From contig CAYWKL010000033.1 in NCBI GenBank assembly GCA_964459095.1, positions 1 to 9,382 of the forward strand: a DNA stretch of 9,382 nucleotides, written 5' to 3'. Positions 1-4,351 of this stretch are shown here, one piece after another. Both the position numbers and the translations under genes were made by a program. Each line of letters opens with the position of its first letter. Within the stretch, counting starts at the first letter, position 1. The notes under the pieces were generated by a model. That model made no database searches, had not been told where the DNA came from, and was given only the letters and a program-made list of their open reading frames with translations. The DNA is from CAYWKL01 sp964459095. GTDB taxonomy: Bacteria; Patescibacteriota; Microgenomatia; Daviesbacterales; UBA10151.

Positions 1-218
1 TCACCTTTCGCTCACGCTACTAGTTCACTATCGGTCCGAAAGTATATTTAGTCTTGCGTCGAGGTCGACGCAGATTCACCCAGGATTTCGCGTGTCCTAG
101 GTTACTCAGGTGTCAGCTAGGCAGATTTAGATTTCGTCTACACGATTCTCACGTTCTTTGATATGACTTTCCAGACATTTCGACTATCCTTATCTGATCC
201 TTTATGCTGATCCTACAA

Positions 219-361
219 CCCCTGCCCGCAGGGCGGGAAACTCCAAGATCCAAATTACAAATGATAAATAAAACCAAAAATCCAAATTTTTGAAATTTAG
301 AATTTGATATTTATTTGAAATTTGATATTTGTTATTTGAAATTTCTTGTCCTGCAGACAAG
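219..361 (-). other. AT-rich insertion inside the 23S rRNA gene
   Basis: Between AAGTCTAAAC and GGTTGTAGGA, where Bacillus has only one short hairpin (around E. coli nt 270), this gene has about 140 bases. In transcript order these are a hairpin (CTTGTC/GACAAG, 345-361), about 95 bases of CAAATTTCAAATA-type low-complexity sequence (roughly 247-344), and a GC-rich palindrome (CCCTGC/GCAGGG, 220-233). The edges follow from where rRNA similarity stops and resumes. No homing-endonuclease ORF or obvious intron core fits in this length. It may be kept as an expansion segment or be cut out and leave a fragmented rRNA; the sequence does not decide. CPR rRNA genes are known for insertions. Confidence 0.8.
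247..344. repeat. Low-complexity CAAATTTCAAATA-type repeat tract
   Basis: Degenerate tandem words of 8-12 bases (TTTGAAATT, TTTGATATTTG, TTATTTGAAATT) fill this stretch with almost no GC. Such tracts are a common intergenic filler in CPR genomes; here one lies within an rRNA gene. Confidence 0.75.
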
Positions 362-641
362 TTTAGACTTCTCCCTTTTCGCTCGCCACTACTGGGGGAA
401 TAACTATTGTTCTTTTTTCCTGCGCTTACTTAGATGTTTCAGTTCAGCGCGTGCCCCCCACGTTCATGTAACTGAACGTGGTCTCCATAAAGGAGGGATT
501 GCTCCATTCGGAATCTTACGGATCAAAGCTTATTAGCAGCTCCCCGTAAATTATCGCAGCTTGTTGCGTCCTTCTTCGGTACTTTCGACCAAGGCATCCA
601 CCGTATGCATTAATGTTGAGTATTTTTTTGGCCTTCATTAA

Positions 642-672
642 ATAGTTCATAGTTCGTGGTTCATTGTTCATA
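642..672. repeat. TTCATAGTTC-type low-complexity repeat in the rRNA spacer
   Basis: Degenerate repeats of ATAGTTCAT, GTTCGTGG and TTCATTG. The same word family recurs at 910-1010, and a related ACTACAAAC form lies at 692-719. Confidence 0.6.
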
Positions 673-691
673 GATTTCTTGCGATTTCTAC

Positions 692-719
692 CAACTACAA
701 ACTCATAACTACAAACTAA
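692..719. repeat. ACTACAAACTCATA-type low-complexity repeat
   Basis: Two copies of AACTACAAACT separated by CATA. This is spacer filler between tRNA-Ala and 23S, related in composition to the tracts on either side. Confidence 0.5.
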
Positions 720-726
720 CTTGTCG

Positions 727-769
727 TATTCACATTTCAAAGTACAAAGCTAGGGTTTACGACCTAGCT
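727..769 (-). promoter_or_regulatory. Candidate rRNA antitermination site: boxB-like hairpin followed by boxA
   Basis: On the minus strand the spacer transcript first forms a perfect 7-bp hairpin (AGCTAGG/CCTAGCT, arms 763-769 and 748-754, 8-base loop). One base later it reads TGTACTTTGAAATGTGAA. This resembles the boxA of Bacillus rRNA operons (core CTTTGAAA at 735-742), which binds NusB-NusE. The hairpin-then-boxA order is the canonical boxB-boxA order, and the site is between tRNA and 23S where spacer antiterminators often lie. The call rests on resemblance only; the hairpin could instead serve rRNA processing. Confidence 0.45.
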
Positions 770-835
770 AAGAGAATTCTAATAGTCACTAAAATCCCCA
801 AGCTAACTCATAAATTTCCATCCAGTATTTTGCTG

Positions 836-908
836 TGGACCCGAGCGGGCTCGAACCGCTTACCTTATCATTGCAAATGATACGTTCTACCAGGTGAACT
901 ACGGGCCC
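836..908 (-). tRNA. tRNA-Ala (anticodon UGC)
   Basis: A complete 73-nt cloverleaf can be folded on the minus strand: acceptor GGGCCCG/CGGGTCC, D stem GTTC/GAAC, anticodon stem TATCA/TGATA with loop TTTGCAA, and T arm AGCGG-TTCGAGC-CCGCT. The third acceptor pair is G3-U70, the identity element for alanyl-tRNA synthetase, and the discriminator is A73. The sequence after A73 is CAG, so CCA is not encoded and must be added after transcription. It sits upstream of 23S in the same transcript, the usual place of spacer tRNA-Ala, but no tRNA-Ile or 16S precedes it here. Confidence 0.97.
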
Positions 909-909
909 A

Positions 910-1010
910 TTCACAGTTCATGGTAACGGCGATTCTCGCCTTTGGTTCATTGTTCACAGCAAAAAATGCATTCAACTATGAACTAATAACTATGAACTAA
1001 TAACTATTTT
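910..1010. repeat. TTCATGG/CTATGAAC low-complexity repeats with an embedded hairpin
   Basis: TTCACAGTTCATGG and TTGGTTCATTGTTCACAG flank a small GGCGA-TTC-TCGCC hairpin (928-940), as if the hairpin had been inserted into a repeat tract. After a short break come near-perfect copies of AACTATGAACTAATA (971-1010). The tract lies in the 5' leader of the tRNA-Ala/23S transcript. Confidence 0.6.
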
Positions 1011-1024
1011 CAAATTGAGGGATG

Positions 1025-1079
1025 CAACGCCATGTACCATCCGGTACACGGCCGGAGGGATTTTTAAGAATATGCGTTG
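1025..1079 (-). other. Structured rRNA leader: 10-bp hairpin inside an outer stem
   Basis: On the minus strand GCCGTGTACC (1052-1043) pairs with GGTACATGGC (1038-1029) across a GGAT loop. One pair is a G-U wobble, which becomes an A-C mismatch if the plus strand were transcribed, so the hairpin fits the minus transcript. An outer CAACGC/GCGTTG (1079-1074 with 1030-1025) could close it, although it overlaps the inner stem by two bases. It lies between the rRNA promoter and tRNA-Ala and is probably a leader processing or antitermination structure. A TTTGAAAA resembling boxA follows at about 1006-1013. Confidence 0.45.
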
Positions 1080-1110
1080 TTTCTCGCCATATTGATTAAC
1101 ACTGAAAGAA

Positions 1111-1140
1111 ATTTTAGCAGAACTCAATCTTGTTTGTCAA
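1111..1140 (-). promoter_or_regulatory. Promoter of the tRNA-Ala/23S unit
   Basis: On the minus strand TTGACA (1140-1135) and TAAAAT (1116-1111) are separated by 18 bases, and TGC immediately before the -10 makes it an extended -10 element. Transcription would start near 1104, giving a leader of about 195 bases before tRNA-Ala. Its -35 touches the -35 of the oppositely directed hicBA promoter. Confidence 0.65.
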
Positions 1141-1158
1141 ACAGAAAAAAAGTATAAT
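1130..1158 (+). promoter_or_regulatory. hicBA promoter with palindromic candidate operator
   Basis: TTGTTT (1130-1135), a 17-base spacer and a perfect TATAAT (1153-1158) precede the hicB start codon at 1165 by only six bases, so the mRNA should begin at or next to the ATG. An 11-bp palindrome, GTTTG-T-CAAAC (1132-1142), overlaps this -35 and the -35 of the divergent rRNA promoter. It is a plausible binding site for a repressor. Confidence 0.7.
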
Positions 1159-1164
1159 CTGCCT

Positions 1165-1425
1165 ATGGCAAAAGTACTGAATTTTAAAGTTATTATAGAA
1201 CAGGATGAAGATGGGTATTTTGTGGCTAATGTTCCTGCTATACCTGGGTGTCATACTCAAGGCAAAAGTTATGAACAAGTTGTGGAGCGAGTAAAAGAGG
1301 TAATAGAGCTCTGCCTTGAAGAGGCAAAAGACAATCCAAAATATAGGGCAAAAATAAATTTTGAAGATGTAACTCAAGAAAAATTTTTAGGAATCACCCA
1401 AGTACCGGTACTGGTCACCCTTTAA
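1165..1425 (+). CDS. hicB: HicB-family antitoxin
   Basis: An 86-residue protein with the HicB signature: two short strands, then DGYFVANVPAIPGC at about 16-29, TQGKSYEQ and a helix EVIELCLEEA. This is the partial RNase-H-like fold that binds and masks the HicA toxin. The C-terminus is short (FEDVTQ...VPVLVTL), and no separate helix-turn-helix or ribbon-helix-helix domain is visible, so repression of its own promoter, usual in longer HicB proteins, is uncertain. Its stop overlaps the hicA start by one base (TAATG), which implies translational coupling. The antitoxin-first order is the reverse of E. coli hicAB but common in this family. No Shine-Dalgarno precedes it, and the promoter position suggests a leaderless mRNA. 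Confidence 0.92.
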   Translation: MAKVLNFKVIIEQDEDGYFVANVPAIPGCHTQGKSYEQVVERVKEVIELCLEEAKDNPKYRAKINFEDVTQEKFLGITQVPVLVTL

Positions 1426-1652
1426 TGCCTAAACTCCCTGTTATTAAAGCAAATCGATTGATTAAAGTACTGAAGAAATTAGGTTATCGTGAAAGTAGAC
1501 AAAGAGGCAGCCATAAAATTTTTAGCCACCCCGATGGTAGAAGTACTTCAGTACCTGTACATCCAGGAGAAGATTTAGGTAAGGGTTTGTTAAGAAGTAT
1601 TTTAAATGATATTGATACCTCAGTAGATGAATTTATCAAACTACTCCACTAA
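1425..1652 (+). CDS. hicA: HicA-family toxin (mRNA interferase)
   Basis: A 75-residue HicA/YcfA protein with a double-stranded-RNA-binding-like fold that cleaves mRNA when released from HicB. Seen in the sequence are the N-terminal helix (IKANRLIKVLKKLGY), the catalytic motif GSHKIF at 28-33 with His30, and the conserved VPVHPGEDLGKGLLRSIL at about 43-60. Length and all key residues match active members, so the toxin looks intact. It starts at the ATG within the TAATG overlap with hicB and has no ribosome binding site of its own, so its translation likely depends on hicB. No clear terminator was found after the stop. Confidence 0.93.
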   Translation: MPKLPVIKANRLIKVLKKLGYRESRQRGSHKIFSHPDGRSTSVPVHPGEDLGKGLLRSILNDIDTSVDEFIKLLH

Positions 1653-1721
1653 TTTGAAGCTACAAACTGGGTTTGGAAAGATAAGATAAGTTTTGATATT
1701 TTATAACACACCTATTTTATC

Positions 1722-1751
1722 TTAAGAATCTGGATCTATTAAATATCTCAC
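1722..1751 (-). pseudogene. Possible PIN-domain (VapC-like) toxin remnant
   Basis: A GTG overlapping the antitoxin stop (GTGA) opens a frame reading V-R-Y-L-I-D-P-D-S and then a TAA. PIN toxins typically begin M-R/K-Y-L-I/L-D-T-D/N, where the Asp is the first catalytic acid, and in many modules the toxin start overlaps the antitoxin stop in this way. Beyond the stop no PIN sequence can be read, so only about nine codons survive. The identification leans on position and a nine-residue match and is tentative. If right, the toxin of this module is gone. Confidence 0.4.
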
Positions 1752-2000
1752 AGGTTTGGGACTAGTTTCTTTTTTCTGGATTTTCTATCTCTGGTTACAT
1801 CAAGAAAATCAGGCAGAATCCCAAAAGTAGCTTCTAAAGCCTTTTTAATGTTAATCTTTTGGTTCCTCCTCTGTAGGCACAATCTTAGCAATAGGCTTAC
1901 CATATCTTTCTATAACTGTCACATTGCCCTTAAAAGCCACATCATTTAACACTTCTGACACTTTATTTTTAAGCTCAGTTGCAGAAATTATAGTAGTCAT
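1748..2000 (-). pseudogene. Phd/YefM-family antitoxin, frameshifted
   Basis: The ATG at 2000 opens a frame giving a Phd/YefM-like N-terminus: MTTIISATELKNKVSEVLND, then VTVIERYGKPIAKIVP at about 27-42. That frame ends at a TAA (1851-1853) after 49 residues. The other half of a typical antitoxin continues in the next frame without a break: INIKKALEATFG, then LPDFLDVTRDRKSRKKK to a TGA at 1748. Together they would make about 83 residues, the usual length; one extra base near AAAAG (1856-1860) accounts for the shift. The N-terminal half would bind DNA and the C-terminal half the toxin, so the present product could at most still repress. A sequencing error is possible but the toxin also looks lost. 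Confidence 0.65.
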
Positions 2001-2016
2001 AGTTTAAATCCTTATC

Positions 2017-2042
2017 TTGTACATTTTAGCCAATATGTACAA
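2017..2042. promoter_or_regulatory. Candidate operator of the Phd/PIN module
   Basis: A perfect 8-bp inverted repeat, TTGTACAT (2017-2024) and ATGTACAA (2035-2042), with a 10-base gap lies 17 bases upstream of the antitoxin start. Phd/YefM antitoxins bind such repeats to control their own operons. No convincing -10 box could be fixed here. The outer arm ends four bases from the gap relic. Confidence 0.55.
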
Positions 2043-2045
2043 CAT

Positions 2046-2129
2046 TCAAATCTTAATACTTTTCCCTACAGTAATTACCATCTCAACCAACCTATTAGAA
2101 TAGCCCCACTCGTTATCATTCAAATCTCC
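2046..2129 (-). pseudogene. Relic of the 3' end of a second gap (GAPDH) gene
   Basis: On the minus strand 28 codons, stop included, read G-D-L then NDNEWGYSNRLVEMVI, T-V-G-K-S-I-K-I and TGA. The intact GapA in this window ends GDLLKVFAWY, DNEWGYSNRLVEMVIHVGK, MIKPI, so the relic is its C-terminus with about six codons (LKVFAW) missing. Over 50 aligned bases (2071-2120 against the end of gapA) I count 41 identical, and most differences are at silent positions. It is therefore a diverged copy, not a recent duplication. There is no upstream GAPDH sequence. The open frame runs on 5' (to about 2236) but with unrelated residues and no start codon. Confidence 0.8.
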
Positions 2130-2351
2130 TAGCTTGCCACCTCGGAGGTGTACAAAGGTTTTTACAGTTCTTAATTTTTCCAAGAGATCCTCTAAAAAAT
2201 TCAGCAAGATAAACCTCCCCTTCGAGGTGGAACTACATCCTCTTATTTAAACACCAAGCTTTTTGCAGAGTTGCAATTTTTATTTTAAAAGTTTAAGCTT
2301 AAGCTATTGTAGTGTAGATTAAATTTTTGATGTTCTAGATGTTCTAATTGT
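2130..2351. other. Non-coding stretch with two related GC palindromes
   Basis: No gene is convincing here. A perfect palindrome, CACCTC-G-GAGGTG (2138-2150), and an inverted, looser relative, ACCTC-CCCTTC-GAGGT (2213-2228), flank about 60 AT-rich bases. Further right are the short palindrome TTAAGCTTAA (about 2293-2302) and two tandem copies of GATGTTCTA (2329-2346) just before the start codon at 2352. The tandem copies may belong to the control region of that gene, but no clear -35/-10 pair is seen. Confidence 0.5.
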
Positions 2352-3154
2352 ATGGCAGAAGAAGCTGAAGGGTTATCCAAACCAGCAAATATTATAGAAG
2401 CTAGAAAGCAGTTTCTCCTAGAAAAAAAGTTCAAGAGGCATTCGACGAAAAAAGAGCAGAGCTTCGCTCTAAAGCAGAAGCAGGAGAAACTCTACATGGG
2501 TTTCCACCAATGCAGCAATGGCTAGCTTCACTAGACCTTCCAAAACCTGCGGATCCTGAATCGAGAATAAGACTTAGACAAATTAACAGAATTTATGACC
2601 GACCTTTAAGCTCAGAGGAGGCGGATGAGTTAGAAGGAATAAGACAAAGACAAGAGAATGCCTTCTTAAACAAAGAATTACCTTTAGTGGTAAAAGAAAT
2701 TGTAGCGGACTTTCCCCGTATACCAGTTCGTACTTGGTTTGATCTAGAATCGTTTTATCGATCAAAAAACGACGATTTGAAGGAACCAGTTTATGGTAGT
2801 CGCGCGGAGAGAACAAAATTTACATTCGAGATGAAGGAGCGATTCAAGGATGGACTCAACAAGGGCGATCTTTTAATAGTAGCTGCTGCTGTGCATGGTA
2901 AATCTACTCAATTAGAAACTAATATAGATGCAATGCGTAGTGGGATTAATCAAACAATTCGTAGCCCAAATAACCCATATAATCCTAGTAGTGAAAGAGA
3001 TAGAAAAGAGCTAAAAGAGCGTCTAGGAGCGTTAGAAGAAGAAGCTTCAAGAGTTGATACGCTGGATAAAATTCTTCAACAAAGAACAGGACTAAGGATA
3101 GATTTTGACTGGAATGAGTTGCTAGGTGAAGGTGCTACTAAGAAAGCGGCATAA
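2352..3154 (+). CDS. Unrecognised protein encoded in two frames joined at an A AAA AAG slippery site
   Basis: I do not recognise this family. The ATG at 2352 opens MAEEAEGLSKPANIIEAR and a helix ending FLLEKK; that frame stops at 2523-2525 (57 residues). The -1 frame is open from 2405 to the TAA at 3152-3154 and continues the same charged helix as VQEAFDEKRAELRSKAEAGE, then PPMQQWLASLDLPKP, a long middle part with RTWFDLESFYRSK and IVAAAVHGKST, and a C-terminal Glu/Lys-rich helix. The frames meet at A AAA AAG (2423-2429), in the register that lets a -1 slip yield one protein of about 267 residues. A simple indel in the A7 run gives the same product. The largest open part alone starts at ATG 2510 (214 residues), which lacks the N-terminal helix. 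No signal peptide or membrane segment is seen, and no Shine-Dalgarno precedes 2352. Confidence 0.6.
2422..2429 (+). promoter_or_regulatory. Candidate -1 frameshift site (A AAA AAG)
   Basis: Seven A then G: zero-frame codons GAA AAA AAG. After a one-base slip back the next codon is GTT of the downstream frame. This heptamer is the one used in E. coli dnaX. The usual helpers are weak: no upstream Shine-Dalgarno-like stimulator is seen, and the only nearby hairpin (AGAGC-TTC-GCTCT) starts roughly 28 bases downstream, farther than usual. Transcriptional slippage on A7 or a one-base deletion are real alternatives. Confidence 0.4.
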
Positions 3155-3263
3155 TCACCAAGTCTTGGCTAGCAAAAATTTGGAAAAAGAGATAGAAAAA
3201 GCTTTTAAGGAAGAGCGTTTGAAGAAAAAACAATAGATAGAGCTTTTTCAGCTTTAAAAAAGA

Positions 3264-4295
3264 TTAAATAGGCTTAATCATTTTGCCTACATGAATTACC
3301 ATCTCTACTAGCCTATTGGAATATCCCCACTCATTATCATACCAGGCAAAAACTTTAAGCAAGTCTCCATCAACAACTTTAGTTAAGGATAAGTCCACGA
3401 TTGAGGATTCACTCCTTCCAATAATATCTGTTGAAACTAAAGGCTCTTCAGTCCAGGCAACTATTCCCTTCCATCTTTCCTCTAAAGATGCATCTTTGAT
3501 AGTCTGGTTTACTTCCTCTACTGTGGTTTTTTTGTCTAAAAGAAAAGTAAAATCTGAAAGTGACCCAACTATTGTGGGAACCCGGATAGCAGTCCCATCA
3601 AACAATCCTTTAAGAGAAGGGATTACTTCTGTTGTGGCTATTGCTGCACCAGTTGTAGTTGGGATAATATTTACCATTGCTGATCTAGCTCTTCTTAAAT
3701 CTTTGGATTTACCACCTGGAGGCGCACCGTCAATTAAGTTTTGTTCCGCAGTGATAGAGTGAATTGTGGTCATTAAAGCTTTTTTAATCCCAAATTTTTC
3801 TAATATTATTGCAGCAACTGGAGCTATGCAGTTTGTAGTACAAGAAGCATTATTAACCATTAGTTCCCCTTGATACTTGTCATCATTGACTCCCATTAAA
3901 AAAGTTCGAACACCCCCATCTTTTGCAGGAGCAGATAAAACAACTCTTTTAGCTCCAGCGCTAAGGTGAGCTTTCATATCTTCTTCTTTAGTCAACCTTC
4001 CTGTTGATTCAATCACAACATCAACATTTAAATCTTTCCAAGGGAGCTCTAGGGGATCCTTTTTTGCAAAAACTGGGTACTTTTTCCCCTCAACTATTAT
4101 AGATTGTTCATCACTGCTAACCTCTTTATCCCAAACTCCATAAGCACTATCATATTTTAAAAGATGAGCTAGAGTTGTGCTTTCAGTAAGATCATTAAGT
4201 CCAACAACTTCAATTTCACTCGGATATTCCTCCAAGATTACTTTGAAGGCATTTCTACCTATTCTGCCAAACCCATTAATTGCTACTTTTAACAT
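3264..4295 (-). CDS. gapA: Glyceraldehyde-3-phosphate dehydrogenase, NAD-type
   Basis: Oxidises and phosphorylates glyceraldehyde 3-phosphate to 1,3-bisphosphoglycerate in glycolysis, making the substrate of the Pgk encoded nearby. The 343-residue length is normal. The Rossmann motif INGFGRIGR is at 6-14, the acidic residue for NAD (GLND) at about 35, the catalytic loop SCTTNC at 151-156 with Cys152, and TTIHS with His179. The C-terminal YDNEWGYSNRLVEMV is intact. The start is taken as the ATG at 4295 (MLKVAINGFG); a GTG ten codons upstream would fall in the -10 region and adds non-family residues. A promoter lies directly upstream, so it is transcribed apart from the LamG gene. No Shine-Dalgarno is visible. 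A decayed copy of its last codons lies at 2046-2129. Confidence 0.97.
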   Translation of the reverse strand: MLKVAINGFGRIGRNAFKVILEEYPSEIEVVGLNDLTESTTLAHLLKYDSAYGVWDKEVSSDEQSIIVEGKKYPVFAKKDPLELPWKDLNVDVVIESTGRLTKEEDMKAHLSAGAKRVVLSAPAKDGGVRTFLMGVNDDKYQGELMVNNASCTTNCIAPVAAIILEKFGIKKALMTTIHSITAEQNLIDGAPPGGKSKDLRRARSAMVNIIPTTTGAAIATTEVIPSLKGLFDGTAIRVPTIVGSLSDFTFLLDKKTTVEEVNQTIKDASLEERWKGIVAWTEEPLVSTDIIGRSESSIVDLSLTKVVDGDLLKVFAWYDNEWGYSNRLVEMVIHVGKMIKPI

Positions 4296-4315
4296 AAATT
4301 TTAGGGGCAATATCC

Positions 4316-4344
4316 AGTAGAACACGAATTTAAAAGAGTGTCAA
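4316..4344 (-). promoter_or_regulatory. gapA promoter
   Basis: TTGACA (4344-4339), a 17-base spacer and TCTACT (4321-4316) on the minus strand predict a start near 4309 and a leader of about 14 bases. The -35 lies eight bases beyond the stop codon of the LamG gene. The -10 matches the consensus at four of six positions. Confidence 0.55.
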
Positions 4345-4351
4345 TATTTGC

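Larger units (their letters stand above)
1..632 (-). rRNA. rrl: 23S ribosomal RNA, 5' part (continues beyond the left edge)
   Basis: Read on the minus strand this is domain I of the large-subunit rRNA. Conserved landmarks in order are ACGGTGGATGCC near the 5' end, ATTCCGAATGG, CTGAACTGAAACATCTAAGTA, CCCCCAGTAGTGGCGAGCGA, GGTTGTAGGA, TGTCTGGAAAG and, at the window edge, GACCGATAGTGAACTAGTA. The 5' end near 632 is placed by counting back from ACGGTGG as in other bacteria and may be off by several bases. The rest of the gene lies to the left of the window. The segment at about 219-361 is an insertion into a variable helix, listed separately. The spacer and tRNA-Ala lie upstream in the same transcript; no 16S is visible. 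Confidence 0.95.

Noticed and set aside
315..740. Open frames on both strands within the 23S gene and its spacer
   Set aside because: They translate rRNA and repeat sequence; the region is clearly ribosomal RNA.
910..1010. The tandem AACTATGAACTAATA repeats as a CRISPR array
   Set aside because: Units are about 15 bases, degenerate and without unique spacers; no cas gene is in the window.
1017..1061. Resemblance of the minus strand to the 3' end of 16S rRNA (GTACCGG, GGTAC, then a CATCCCTC like an anti-Shine-Dalgarno)
   Set aside because: The conserved helix 44/45 sequence, GTAACAAGG and GGATCACCTCC are absent, and hicB occupies the place of the gene body. It is better read as a leader hairpin.
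1114..1377. Minus-strand open frame opposite hicB
   Set aside because: It is rich in Phe/Ile/Tyr as expected for the antisense of a Lys/Glu-rich gene. hicB on the plus strand has family motifs and a promoter.
3126..3236. Small GTG/TTG frame ending in a Lys/Glu-rich helix (LEKEIEKAFKEERLKKKQ)
   Set aside because: It overlaps the end of the preceding gene, lacks a good start codon and could be a decayed tail. It is too short to call.
3243..3265. CTTTTT/AAAAAG stem between the convergent unknown gene and gapA as a terminator
   Set aside because: The stem is almost only A-T and is not followed by a clear T-run on either strand.
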